From NCBI GenBank assembly GCA_947069175.1, contig CAMTDV010000028.1, positions 68,494,157-68,558,156 of the forward strand: a stretch of 64,000 nt of DNA. Direction: 5' to 3'. The notes beneath the pieces are model-generated. The model saw only the letters and a list, made by a program, of their open reading frames with translations, ran no database searches and was not told the origin of the DNA. Position numbers and translations under genes: made by a program. This DNA comes from Scalesia atractyloides. Taxonomy: Eukaryota; Streptophyta; Magnoliopsida; Asterales; Asteraceae. Below are positions 42,645 through 54,832 of this stretch, piece after piece (the first letter of the stretch is position 1; every line of letters begins with the position of its first letter).

Positions 42645-43745
42645 TCGTAGTCAAACATCCAAGGAGAACCCAGAGCTCTTACTGATTCAGTGTATCTTTG
42701 AACCTTAACTTCACCCCATTCTTCAATTTTTTTTGTTGACAAATTCCACAATCTGAAATTAGGAGTAGCATATCCAAGAAAGAAACCTTCGATAGCCTTT
42801 GGACCAAACTTTCCATGTGGATCAATCATAGTGCATGGAGCTCCAAAAGGTTCTAAGAAAGACACATCTGGTTTCCTTTTCTGTAAAAATTCAAAACATG
42901 TTTCCCATGCCTCTTCACCATAAGAACTCTATTCATTGTATAACATGCAGTAGCACAACCTCTCCCCAAAATTGAACAGGAAGTTCTGATTCTACTAGCA
43001 TAGTTCTTGAAGTTTCAATTAGAGTTCTTTTTTCCTCTCAGCGACACCATTTTGTTGTGGAGTGTATCGAGAACTGTACTCATGCAAAATGCCTTTAGAA
43101 GAACAGCACTCATCCATAACGTGGTTCTTGAATTCGGTGCCATTGTCGCTTTTGATTCTCCGTATCTTTAAATTGTACAAATTTTCAAGTAGCGTCAGGA
43201 TATTCTTGAGGATTTCAGGAACTTCACTCTTATGTGCCAACATATTCACCCATGAAAATCTTGAGTAGTCATCAGTAACTACTAAGCAATATGAATCACC
43301 AAAGGTAGTCTTGTGTTTCATAGGTCCAGAGAGGTCCATAAAAAGACGTTCACCGTGTTAATCTTCTTCACAGGATGATATTTTCTAGCTTGCTTTCCTT
43401 TTTGGCACGATATACAGAGGTTTTGTAAATGAAAGTTCTTCACTAGTACACCACTCACGAGATTGTCTTTCACTAAATAGTTTATTTTCCTCAAGTGAAT
43501 GTGTCCCATTTATCTGTGCCAAGAGATTGATTCCTTTTCGGTGGCTTTTGAGACAAACATGTAACTTGTGCGGACGTGGTAATAGCTTGGCTGTCAAGAA
43601 TATACAAGTCATTAATTCTTGGAGCCAACAAGAGAATCCATTCTTTGGGAATCTTGAAACCAGGTTTCAGCACATAACATCCAGCATCATCAAAATGAAT
43701 TGTGAAATTCTTGTCGCAGATTTGAGAAACACTTAGAAGATTGTG
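42645..43745 (-). pseudogene. Copia integrase of element G (palindrome arm 2)
   Basis: Minus-strand pre-integrase and integrase: GTHSLEENKLF and VKNFHLQNLCISCQKGKQAR, then DLSGPMKHKTTFGDSYCLVV with first Asp (TDDYSRFSW), IKSDNGTEFKNHVMDEC with second Asp, and EYSSRYTPQQNGVAERKK with Glu. All three catalytic positions are readable. The end FGAPCTMIDPHGKFGPKAIE...PWMFDY reaches the palindrome centre. Frameshifts near 42900-43020 break it. Arm 2 up to 43541 is the mirror of arm 1. Confidence 0.9.
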
Positions 43746-43768
43746 ATTATTTGATGAACATAATTGAT

Positions 43769-43966
43769 CTAATCAAAGCTAACAACACCATTGGAAACCA
43801 TTCCTTCTTCAGTGATGTATCCGCCCTTATCTCTAGCAAAGGCAACATAACCTCCCCTAATGCTTTTCACATCATAAAGGAGCCTTAAGTCGTCTGTCAT
43901 GTGTCGTGATGCTCCACTGTCAACAATCGAATGAGTATTCATAGTTCCTCCTTGAAAACCCTGCAC
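43769..43966 (-). pseudogene. Copia protease of element G
   Basis: TMNTHSIVDSGASRHMTDDL is the copia aspartic protease active site (DSGA), followed by LYDVKSIRGGYVAFARDKGG, the usual second conserved block. A short intact piece, 65 residues. Confidence 0.88.
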
Positions 43967-43979
43967 ATTTCATTACCCG

Positions 43980-46900
43980 ATTAGTTTGGGATGGGGACCC
44001 AAGCCTTAGTGGCCTTGGGTCGATCCTTATCATCAAGAAATGTGATTTCTATTTCTTGATGATTTGGAAACTTTGTGGCTCCCCCTGAAACATTACCGGT
44101 TTTAGGTTTCCAAGATTATTGATGTTTACTGGATTGACTATTATTAATTACAGATACTTCTGGTTTTATCAAACTTGATGAACTTGGTTTCCTTTCTGAA
44201 AAATCCAGTTTTCATGCTTTTTCAATTATTTTTACTTGTTTACGTCTCTGTTTTTCTTCTTGTTCTTTAACAATATGTTTGTCTTGTTTTTGTGACACAG
44301 GTCGACGTTGGCAAATTGGTTTAGGAGGGGCTTTTTCAACAAATCTAGGTTTTGCTGGGTTGGTACAATTTTTGATTATGTGGCCAAACTCTCCACATTT
44401 AAAACATGTTCTCCTTTCAACAAATTTAGGAGATCCTGTTTTATGACTTGATGTTGAACTTGTGGGTCTGGAGGTACTTGGTTCATCTTCACAACCATCT
44501 GTATGTTAGTGTAATTGTTTTGACTGTTACGCTTCAAAATCTTGACTTTATTTACAAAATCGATATTAGACATCTTTCAAAAGTCTCGTTTTATTAGTAC
44601 CAGTTGGAACTCACAAATTTAACATTCTTTAATTTCTTCTTGTAGCGAGCGCCTTTAACTTCAATCTTTGGTTGTGATACCTTAGGTTTTTCAGTTTGCT
44701 TTTCTTGTTGTTTTTCTATTGAAATGGATAATGGTTGTGACTTGATTGGATTTTTCTTTTCCAAAAATTTGGTTGTTGAATTTTTAAAAACCTGATCAAT
44801 TGAGGTTGGATTTACATTTTTGATTGGAAAGTCTTTGTTTGAGTAAATTTTCTTATCCCCAATCAAAGTGCACAACACATTATCATTTTCATTTGGTAGA
44901 CACATTTGTCTTGACAGATTTCGTTGGATCATTCCCTTGATTTTCAACAGTTTTCACATTGGGAGTAGTAGAAATCTCTATCCCTTTTTCTTCATCAAGA
45001 TATTGATCCTGATTGATTTTCTTTGACTCATCATCTGATGAGTCATCCTCCACTATTGTAGAAGGATTCTGATCAACAACTAATGATGAGTTATCTGATT
45101 TTCTTGATTCAACTGAGGAATTGTCCAGCTTAAACCCTAATCCTGCTGCAAACTCTTCAGGATTAAGAGGTACAGATGGTTCAAAGCGTGGCATTTCCTC
45201 TTCATAAGGTAATTTGGTATAATTGTGTTTCAATGGAGGTGGAGACGATTTATACCCAATGCATTTGACATCTCCTTTCAGTTTTTGAACGTCAATGATA
45301 TGATCAAGCACATATATCGGGAGTTAGAATAACTCTCCAACTTTAACTTGATCGCATCATGTTTACATTTGGCAATGGCTAACTCCTTCTTTGTTTCTTC
45401 AAGGATATTAATGTAGCTATTAATTCTGTTTGCTTGTTCAAGCTATTTTTGTTAATTTAGAAACGCTTTTCTTAAGAGTTTCAATCACAAATTTGAATTC
45501 TTTTTCATTTCAATTAAAGCCAGATTTGCCTCTTTGCATTTTGACAGTTCAACTACTAGGCTTTGATTGTAACTGTTTATTGTTTCAAATTTTATTTTTA
45601 ATTCAGCACAGTCACTGCATATTTTAGGATAGTCGGATTTTACATGACTTGTTGAACTTGCAACATTCGCCATAAAGGCAGTATGATGAGAAAAGGATGC
45701 ATTGTTTGTAAAGATTTTCTCCCTTTATTTCGATGCAACTTCTGCTTTCCTTTTCAAACCAGCCTTCTGACTTTTCAGCTTCTCTGCCTCTTTTAGCAAC
45801 TCATTTATCTCAGTATCAATCCTTTCCCTGACATCTGAATCAGATCCATAACCATCTACACTTGAGCTTTCTTTATCAGAACTACCATTATACCCCGAGC
45901 TATCATCATCATCAGAATTGTCAATTTGTGAACATGTTTGATTTGATTGATAATCTTGGGATAACATGCAGTTCCTCATTGATTCTCATTTCCCAATTGT
46001 ACCGACCAATCGCATCCTTCATCTGCTTGAACTACTAAATCTCTGTTTCTGTTGTTTGAAGGCCCAGACTGGTTGGTGTTGTTTGGGTTGTTAACGGCTA
46101 CTATTTCCATTCATTGTTAACATGGATTGTGTTGGATGGTTATATTGATTTCAGAAAGGGTTGTGATTTCCTTGTTTGCTGGGTCTAGTGACTCACCCTT
46201 GAAGTGACCTTTTTCACCACAGTTGAAGCAAGTAACAACATCTTTATCAAACCATATTCCGTATCTTTCTTGCTTTTCCAGGCTTGTTCTTCCAGTTCTG
46301 CTCATGTAATCCTTAGCTCTTCTGACCGCACTTGAAAACGCCCATTTAATATCCATTAGCTCCATCTCATCTCTGTCTATTTGTTGGTAGTCTTCATCAG
46401 TCAAATTGATGTTTCCAATTGACCAGCGACTAATCCATAGTAAGCACTAACCATGGTGTTCAGAAGTTCCCTATGTTCCTGAGCAACTTCTACACTAATC
46501 TTGGAAAGATGAGATGTATCAAGTCTGACTGTATTAGGGTTGGAAGGTTGAATGTTGTTACCATAGAAAGCTTGTTGAGAAGCTTGTTGTGGAGCTTGAG
46601 GTGTAACAACTTGAGGTTGTGGTAGAAAGGCTTTAGGATCAAATATTTGACCATAGGTTTGAGTACTTGAGCCGAAGATTGATCTACTTGGACTGGTGGT
46701 GGTAGAAAGGGGTTAACATTCGACACAAACCGGTTTGGAGTTTTGGTTGCTGAGTTGTACTAACGCCTGTGTTAAGACCTCCAAAGTACATTTCAGGGTT
46801 CTGTGGAACTGAGAGCCTCTTTGCTTTCCGGATTTCTTATTCATTTTTGTTCTCCAGCTTCCGAAGAAATTCATAAATGCTAATCACATCTAGAACGCCT

Positions 46901-47633
46901 GTATGCTTTAGTAAGTCAATGAATTGACCCCATTTTGGCGGTAAGGAATCAGCAAAGTGCATCACGATTTCTTGTGGAGATGCTAAAACTTTGTATGAGT
47001 ACATTTCACTGAGCAGATGGTAGAAACGTGTTGTCATATCGCTCAGAGTTTCATTCTACATGAACATGAAACCTTCAAACTCTTTTTTCAGCAGATCATG
47101 TCGTATTTTCTGGTTGCAGCATTTCCTTCTCCTCTAGCTTCCAAAGTATCCCATAGATTCTTGGTGGTGGTACAGTACACAAACTGATGATAAATATCCT
47201 TATGGAGTGCTTATGTAAGGATAGCAAACGCCTTCTTCTCTAAATCATAGGCCTTTTTATCGCTTTCATCAAACTTGGCGAAGGAGGTTGGATTTGATCC
47301 AGCCTCTTCAAGAGATTCCTTGTACGGTGTAGTAAAACATGTCTATAATTCTGTATTTTGACCGAGAACGTATGTATGGAAATGACTTTTCCATGAAGGA
47401 TAATCGTTCATATGGTCCAGTTTTGGTGGACGGTTATTACTTCCAGTTTCACTCTCGCTTACAAGAAGAGTCTGAATGCTCTAATTTTGATTTGCGACAC
47501 ACGTCCATTGATTTGTGGTAATCATGGTTGTGTGTTGAGGCATTAGTGGTTTAACCCATGAGGTTGCGGAGCTTTGTGATGAGTCTTGATTTGTGCTTGA
47601 ACTACTCCCCCAATCCCAAGGATTAGTAGTCAT
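43980..47633 (-). pseudogene. gag: Gag region of element G, heavily broken
   Basis: The minus-strand start is ATG at 47633 (MTTNPWDWGSSSSTNQDSSQ). Then come a copia gag domain (LDHMNDYPSWKSHFHTYVLG, SDKKAYDLEKKAFAIL, 46837-47037 with FIDLLKHTGVLDVISIYEFL), a first knuckle CFNCGEKGHFKGE with its last Cys lost (about 46200), an acidic Ser/Asp stretch (45725-45979), and a long polar linker. A second, intact knuckle CFKCGEFGHIIKNC lies at about 44366-44407. Two zinc knuckles and a very long gag fit SIRE-type elements. Many frameshifts and stops. Confidence 0.8.
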
Positions 47634-48420
47634 TATGTTTTCTTGTTATGAAAATTAAAAGTTTTAAAGTTTAATTTAAAAAAAACAGTCTCCTTTTAAA
47701 GTTCACAATTAAAAAAAAACCTACAAAGTTTTGAAGAACTAAAACACGAAAAACATATCAAAGAACCTTGTTCTTTGCACGAATCAGTGATTCGTACGAA
47801 TCATACTTCTTTGTACGAACCAGGTTGTTCGTATGAATGATACTCTTTCGACGAGCAACCTGTGCTTCGTGCGAACAAGGTCCTTCATGCGGATGACTTA
47901 GTCTCTCGCACGAACAATCTTTTTCTTCGTGTGGATGGGTTATTCGCACGGATGTTTTTCGTAGAGAGGAATCTTTTTGCAGGGTTGGTTGGTGAAAATT
48001 TCCTTTTCTAACACAGACTTGTTTTCGAAGGTGGTTAGTTGCTTAACAATTTTGGTTAAAAAGACAAACCTTCCATATAAGCTTTTCAGTCAAGACAATC
48101 AAGTCCAGAATGTCCAGAGATTTGGTCAACCCTACAAGAATATTCCGGTGAGTTTTCCGTAGTGTTTCACCTGAAAGTATGTCCAACTTGAACTTTGATA
48201 GAAAATTTTAAGAAAAACCAATTCCTAACATGTCTCCATGTATTCTAACAAGGTTTTTCTGAAAATTTTCTATATGCAACAAGTTTTAACTAAGATTTAA
48301 GTTGGTTATCCTTTTAAAAACTTAAGTTTCCTGTTGAAAGTTCAAGAACACTTCCAGAATCCCTCACAACTAGCTCAGACACAACAGTAAGCTTTGTTTC
48401 AAACAAGGAAGAGAGCCAAA
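47634..48420 (-). mobile_element. Leader of element G
   Basis: Non-coding leader between primer site and gag. 47760-47955 carries a dense run of TCGTACGAA-like motifs in both orientations (for example GATTCGTACGAATC at 47788). Confidence 0.7.
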
Positions 48421-48432
48421 GCTCTGATACCA
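48421..48432 (-). promoter_or_regulatory. Primer-binding site of element G
   Basis: Minus strand TGGTATCAGAGC, two bases after the LTR end (CCTACA), complementary to initiator Met tRNA. Confidence 0.9.
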
Positions 48433-48434
48433 CT

Positions 48435-49140
48435 TGTAGGTCCAATTGAAGGATCAAGATTAACCTACTTCCATGTTTATATAACACACATACGAGTGCG
48501 GAATCCTCGTATATATGCAAACCATAGCAAAGTAAGAAATACAAGATAACCAAAGATTCAATATCTTGTTTAACAAAAGAGAACTAGTACAAACACATAC
48601 AAACAATGTTCATACAGCCTCAGGAAATACTCTCTGTGTTCTTGTGCTTCAGTGTCTCTCTCTAGTGTCTAACTTGTTCAACTCTGGTATCTCTCTCTAA
48701 ACACTGAGAAGTGCATGTCTGTTTATATAGTGCCAACACCTAGCAACAGTACGGGGAATGTTGCTGGTTGTACGAAACACTATAAGTCACGAAGAACATT
48801 CACCATAAGGATGCTCGTACGAACCACCCATGGCTCGTACGAACATAAACTAGCTCGTAAAATTAAGCAAGATGCTTGTTACAATGAGCCACTCGTACGA
48901 ATGGAATATGGCTTGTACGAGCAACATCTTGCTCGTACAAAGCATCTCTCAATCGTACTTGGATGTATTCTTCGGAGAACGTGCCAACAGACATGACGTA
49001 CACAAGACTTAACAGTATGCATACATGCAACTGTTTTACATAGACAAACTAATCGTCGTACTAAATCAAGATCGGAGGATATCTTGATTTGCTCGACACG
49101 ACCAAACTATACAGACACAATAAACAAAGACCTTACAATT
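48435..49140 (-). mobile_element. 5' LTR of element G, U3 end missing
   Basis: Matches 36011-36720. TATA box CTATATAAAC at 48721-48730 (minus). The last 40 bp or so of the 3' LTR (36721-36760, with TGTTGATACAC) has no counterpart: homology stops at ACAATTA near 49140, so the outer LTR end was lost. Confidence 0.88.
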
Positions 49141-50229
49141 ATACAAAGAGAAGTTCATTTATAAGGGAAATCGGATAAAACAAATTTTGTTTGTCAAACC
49201 TCAAATATACTCCTGAAGTAGCAATATCATTTAAAGGGTATGAACGGTTTGAAACGACTTTATATCTATATGTTCGAGAAAATAGTGGAAAACCGTAAAA
49301 ATTGTATGGTTTTACTCTGATTCATGAAGTGAATATATATTGATCATTGGCATAATTGAGAAAGTTGTAGTCATGATTTATATTAATAATGAGATTGACC
49401 ACTAGAAGTGCAACAATCATCATGTTAATAAGAGATCAAACTTTCAGAAAATTATAAGATAGCCAAGCTAATAATGAGATCAAATATCAGTATTATAATG
49501 ATAGTCATGATGAGATCGACCACCGAAACTAGTAAACTAGTGATTACAGAACACGATGGTTTGAACTTTGAAGTAATAATACATTCTTTCATATCTTATG
49601 TTTTGTATTACATACGTGCAAGTAATACATATACAATATCATAAACCATAAGTTTATGGATCTTAATTATATGTTGGCGTGACTGGTTAGACCACACCGA
49701 GCCAATGATGATGTGAAACTTAATGAATAACCAGAAGATTCTTCATGATAATTAAACATGTCATAGTTGCTCTCAACAAAAGTTAATTATTTACCAACCA
49801 AAGTAGGGTGTGAATCCTTAAAATATTATGGAATGAACGAAGTATGTATATATCCAAACATGATATTGTTTAGTGTTTTAAATTGATTCATCGTCTAAAT
49901 GGTCATCAAATTTACAACTTGAAGTTGTCTGTAGCTTAGCTAATGAGATAGCAAGCATATTATTCTAGATTATTATATTTATGGTGGTTATAACGTTGAA
50001 TTTAATTTCCTTGTTACTAATGATTATTGGAATAAGTATTGAACTTTCTAAATGCTTAAGACACAAATTGCTTTTGTTGAAGACGATAACCAAACGTCTA
50101 CAAATTGATTGCAAAGTCAATAATCAAGAGACCAAAAGTTCATATTTGAGCACATGTGATTTTACATGTGGTAACATTATTTCACATCAAGCCAATTGTA
50201 ATAGTTTCTTCCCATTATAGTTGGTTTTG
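49141..50229. other. Stretch without recognised gene
   Basis: A/T-rich, with several GATTGACCAC and GAGATCGACCACC repeats (about 49392-49525). It may be the decayed front half of the copia element that becomes recognisable at 50230, but no gag motif could be confirmed. Confidence 0.4.
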
Positions 50230-52858
50230 GTCATGAACTAAATATTTCCCATCAAACTTTTTATTGTGTGGTATACATTGGAGTTGATCCACCACAACGC
50301 ATAAAGATTGAAACTCAAATAATGTTGCGAATATATGTTGGGTGAAAATACTATTTATGATTACATACTTAGAGCAATTAACGAGAGATTTATTTACAAG
50401 TCATTGAATCTTACTTTAAGTAAATTAACATTCCCAAAATTAGGGGGAGATTAATGGCAGTTGGAAAAGGAATGAGTATGCATGAATTATCATTGATCCT
50501 CAAACTAAATTAGAAGTTCAAAAGATAATTTATTTACATAGATTAAAGAATCAATTACTAGACATGTTCAATGAACTAAAAACAGTGACTAAGTAAGTCA
50601 CATAGTCAACTGCTAATGCTCCAATTAAGATAAGTGTCCTAGAAGGACAAACCATATATTAATGACTCTATTGCATGCCTGAAGCATGGTAGACAGGTCG
50701 ATTCCAAGTAAATAAAAATTCCTCGAAAAATTATAGCAAGTAATGAAGAAGATGATCAAGTTGAGGTTATAGTAAAAAGGTCTCTTGAAGACATTAGACA
50801 TTACGGTTCCAAAAGAACCTCAGGTACCTGAAAATAAAGAGCTCTTAGTAAATTATATCATGTCTATAAGTGTATGGTATCGAAACAAAATAGGCGTCGT
50901 TATACTTTTGAATATATAGCGCTTAAAATGATGAAATGATGAGGATCATGATTTAAGATCTACCTACGAATGAAAACATATAAATGATTGGCCAAAAGAA
51001 AACGGAAAGACGCAAAAAGGCAGAATTGAATTCTCTAATGAGATGGATAGTTTCTGGACCAACAGTCCATACAACTGAAGTTGTAAAATATGTTGGATAC
51101 AAGTAGGTCTTTTATGCGATTCATGTGAAATCAAATTAAGTGAAATAAGGCAAAACTGGTGGCACAAAGATTTTAGCAAAGATCCATGATTGATTATAAT
51201 AATGCACACTTTCTAGTGATGGAGGCAATGACTTTCTAATATTTTATTCGTCTGGTAATATAAAGAAACAATTGATATGCGTCTTATGAATTTAATGTAT
51301 CACGTGATACTGAAGTTTAAATAAAAGTACCTGAAGGATTTAAATTATCAAACTCATGTAAAGTAAGTTCTCGAGAAGACTATGATTCAGATCTACATAC
51401 ATAATGGGTATTATATATAGGCTGAATATAATTACAACTCTTGATGATTTACTAAAGCAGTCGAGTACTTAAAAGGTAATATTAAAACATCTTAAGGATG
51501 TAATTCTTATGCACCAATAAACATACATAGAAAACTTGTACCCGGTGATTATAATATCTCAATGTACAACGTATAAGCATGGTGTAATATGGATTTTATC
51601 AAAAAGCAAGTGTTCAAGACATCTTTGCATATTATATAAAATCAATGAGAAAATTTACGTGATGGAACTCCTAAAGAGTGTATGCACATACATAATTATT
51701 CAAAGTTGAAAGAAGTATGTGAATGATTATAAATGCCTAAAGCTCAAAACTTGGCAATGTATCTTTATAAAGTGAAGAAAAGATTTATATGGACTAATAT
51801 AGCAGAGTCGAATGTGGTATAATCGACTTGCTGCTAAGCTTAAAAAAGGAGAAATACATAAGGTGTAGTTGGTCCATTTGTTCTCATTAAAAGAACAATA
51901 AGATGTTTACAAGTATTATTGTATATGTTGATAATGTCATTAAAGATGGCATATCAAAGTGGACTCGAATATTTAAACTAAGAATTTGCAAATTAAAGAT
52001 GGTATTGCAAATTTATGGCTCAATACGTAGATTATGCATTTGTATTATTATCCATCAATCATAATACATCTAGAAGATGGTGGACATTTTCATATGCACA
52101 AAGCTTATGGTATAAGTACATTTAACGATGTCCAAGTAGTTGATATAGAAAATGGATCTTATCATCTCTAATCAAAGAAGAATATATCCTTAGTCTAGAG
52201 GTACCATAGTTAAATTCGAATTGTATTAATATATCTTGCTAGTATATATACACGGACATATGTCAGGAAATTCATTGACAAAATATAACTCGTGTACAGT
52301 GAGGAGATAATGTAATGTAATGGGTAAAACATTTATTTTTAATCCTTTAAGGTACAAAAGATATGGATTCATATTTTTCTAACCTATCAACAGGTTTGGT
52401 TAGTTTTGCAAATGCAGAGAATGTAGCAAAATACATTCATGGATCTTATGCTATCTACTTACAAGAGGAAGTAATTAAAATTTCACATGAAGATCATACA
52501 TCAATGTTCATTGAAGGATTTCCTGTAAATGATCAAGCGACATATCAAGTTGCACATCAATGGATTACAAAGTTTTGAGCAACTTTCAAAGAAGCCGACA
52601 TGAGCCACTGGGCATTATACAAGTTGCACTCTTTTTCCATTAACCAAGTTTTATCCCAATGGGGTTTCTTAGTAAACATTTTAATGAGGCAACATACCTG
52701 ATCCAAAATTATCAGAGGAAAAGATACGCGCTGCACTCTTTTTCCCTTAGCTTAGGTTTTGTCCCACTGGGTTTTCCTAGCAAATGTTTTTAACGAGTCA
52801 GCACCACCAAACGTATAATATATTATTTTCTTTTATCACGCGGATAGTCAATGGGGAA
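50230..52858 (+). pseudogene. Very decayed copia pol (plus strand)
   Basis: Readable only in pieces across frames: DPPQRIKIETQ...RIYVG (end of integrase), HELSLILKLN, KSHSQLLML, CLKHGRQVDSK, VPKEPQVPENKELLVNYIM, NDWPKENGKTQKGRIELSNE (RT start) and DMRLMNL...KYLKDLNYQTH (RT). There is also TKAVEYLKG and a repeated end block with TGCACTCTTTTTCC and TTTTGTCCCACTGGG (52625 and 52731). These match the usual blocks of one common plant copia type. Dozens of stops make it the oldest element here. A purine tract ATGGGGAA precedes an LTR at 52859. Confidence 0.7.
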
Positions 52859-53090
52859 TGTTATAAATAAACTATATTATGGTGACTATCAACATTCTAA
52901 CTCTCATCTCTTCATGTCCTTTGTATTAATGTAAGCACACTATATATAGAGGTTCTTTGCATTGCATCATTACATCTCAATGAATTATAATTATCTATTA
53001 TATCTTTCTTTATGTGTTCCTTTGATACTTGTTCTTGTGTTCGTATACTAGTCGCTAGTAGGCCGTTGTTTCAAACAATTATCAAGTTCT
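52859..53090 (+). mobile_element. 3' LTR of the decayed copia, right edge approximate
   Basis: Starts TGTTATAAATAAACTATATT after the purine tract. A TATA box CTATATATAGAG lies near 52940. No clear CA end or target duplication was seen, so the right edge is a guess. Confidence 0.5.
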
Positions 53091-53212
53091 TTTTATTATT
53101 TTCGTTCTTCATTTATTCATTTATATCCTGTAAATAAACTGATATTAATTATATAATTGCGTCTAAGTTTCTCTTTAATTTTATTAAAATTTCGACTCAT
53201 TTTCGTGCAAAG

Positions 53213-53361
53213 CACGTGTGATGTAGCTCACTTGTTATATTATTAATTTTAATTTAAGTTTTAATAACAAGTATACACATTACATTGTTGCACGTGTGAT
53301 GTAACTTACTATGTTATTAATTTTAATTTTTATAATAAGTATACTCACATTATATTGTTTG
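53213..53361. repeat. Two diverged tandem units of about 75 bp
   Basis: GCACGTGTGATGTA...TTATTAATTTTAATTT...ACAAGTATAC...ATTGTT occurs twice (53213 and 53290). It is next to a TTCGTGCAAAGCACGTG word. A/T-rich, no coding. Confidence 0.65.
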
Positions 53362-53494
53362 TTGACATATTAAAACCCCTTTAAAAATTTTACGCTTTTA
53401 CCGCTGTTCGATCTAAACAATGGAAGATTTGAGCAAATTGCAACTAATCAATAATTCTTGCTTGGAACTTCTCCAATTTTCTAGTTATTATTAG

Positions 53495-54745
53495 GAGCGA
53501 AAAGTGTCCAGATTTAACCTATAATCACTACATTTCTAAATTTACAGCTATAGTCTCTATCTTTTGCACATTGATTCTCAGATAGTTTCTAATATAAATA
53601 GAGGTTAGTTTTCTCGGTTAAAATGAATGTGAAATAACCAAAACACTCTTAATATTACATTAATACAAAAAAGTTAAAAAAAAATAACTAAATATTTAAA
53701 CATTTATGTGGAACCCACCATCAAACTCACCCACTTCATCTTCTACGCTTTCACCACCACCAGTATCTCCCCCTTTCTCCACCACCACCACCACCACCAT
53801 CCACCTTTCACCACCTCCACAACCACAGTAACCGATTAAAATAACATTGCAAAGCCACTTTAAGCCTCTCATTTTTACCGTCTAATTCCACTTCAATCCC
53901 CCTCTCCCACCCAAACTCCGACCACCACCGTCATCCCCGTCACCGGAAATTAACCTCCAACGCCACCGTCCACTGCTCACAGGAAAAACACGAAACCAAC
54001 ATTCCCCTCAAAACGACCTCATTGAGCTCCCATTATTCCCTCTCCCTCTCGTCCTCTTCCCAGGTGCAATCCTCCCATTACAAATCTTCGATTACCGGTA
54101 CCGAATCATGATGCACAATCTCCTACAAACCGAACTCTGATTCAGCGTTATTTACACCGATGCCACCACCGATACCGCTGACGTAGACCGAGTGAAGTGG
54201 AGAGTCATATGAAGGATGTCATTCGGTTATCGAACCGGTTGAATGGGAAACTGGAGAAGGAGGCTGGGGATTCGAGGAGGAATTTGTTTCCATTGTCGTT
54301 TTCGTTCCTTGTTGGGAGTATGTTCGAAGGGATGCCTCGCGAGCAGCAGGGGTTGTTGGAGTTGGAGTATAATATGGTGAGGTTGAAGAGGGAGAAAGAG
54401 ACTTTAAGGAATATTTTGAATCAATTTTTTGTTGCTTCTGTATTTAAACATGCGTTTCCTTCATCGAGTTCTTGATACTGTCGGTGGTAGAGGTCAAGAA
54501 AGGCGGAGACGTGGTGGTGAAACTGGGAAGATGGAAGTGGGTGGGTTGGGTCGGGCGGTGGGTTTCACATAAATTTTTAAGCATTAAGTATATTTCTTTT
54601 AACTAAGAAAACTAACTCTTATTTACGTCAGGGACTATCTGAGAATAAACGTGCAAAAGTTTAGGACTATAGCCATAATTTTAGTAGTGTGGGAATTATA
54701 GGTAGAATCTAGGCAAACCATAGGTACTATCCGGGCACTTTTCTC
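53495..54745. mobile_element. Long-TIR element carrying a LON-domain gene fragment (Pack-MULE-like)
   Basis: Flanked by TTATTAG on both sides (53488-53494, 54746-54752). The ends are GAGCGAAAAGTGTCCAGAT and, inverted, GAGAAAAGTGCCCGGATAGT. Inverted similarity continues inward about 150 bp (CTATAGTC, CTTTTGCAC, ATTCTCAGATAGT, AGTTAGTTTTCT). The centre holds two coding pieces of a plant LON-domain protein. The TSD is seven bases as I place the ends, a little short for Mutator (usually 8-11). Confidence 0.8.
53827..54475 (+). pseudogene. LON N-terminal-domain protein fragment
   Basis: Two pieces of the plant protein with a LON substrate-binding domain (Arabidopsis At1g75460/At1g19740 type, chloroplast-predicted; identification from memory). 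Piece 1, 54018-54180: LIELPLFPLPLVLFPGAILP, then LQIFDYRYRIMMHNLLQTEL, with a TGA at 54138-54140. Piece 2, 54197-54475: SHMKDVIRLSNRLNGKLEKE, then LFPLSFSFLVGSMFEGMPRE and a C-terminal LLELEYNMVRLKREKETLR coiled coil, ending FPSSSS and stop. The middle of the LON domain, around 100 residues, is missing. 53827-54017 looks like a diverged transit-peptide region in mixed frames. Captured and decayed, not a working gene. Confidence 0.75.
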
Positions 54746-54832
54746 TTATTAGAATAACGTGTCTTGAAAGCATACCCATATTACCCAATAGCATAATTTT
54801 CAACATGTTTAGGCATAAAGGTGTTGTAACCA

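Larger units (their letters stand above)
36011..49140 (-). mobile_element. Element G: decayed SIRE-like Ty1/copia retrotransposon
   Basis: 13.1 kb on the minus strand. 5' LTR 48435-49140, primer site 48421-48432, gag, protease, integrase, RNase H, a long spacer, an extra 3' ORF and 3' LTR 36011-36760. The order PR-INT-(RT)-RH is copia. Large size with an additional ORF after pol is typical of the SIRE/Maximus lineage. All ORFs have frameshifts and stops. RT is absent and in its place lies an inverted copy of the integrase. Confidence 0.88.

Noticed and set aside
42190..42708. An independent plus-strand integrase element
   Set aside because: It is the mirror arm of the minus-strand integrase of element G, with no other plus-strand domains around it.
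53700..53830. Proline/Ser-rich coding or a CACCAC-rich protein
   Set aside because: The CCACCA repeats are low complexity inside the captured LON fragment's upstream region; frames are not continuous.
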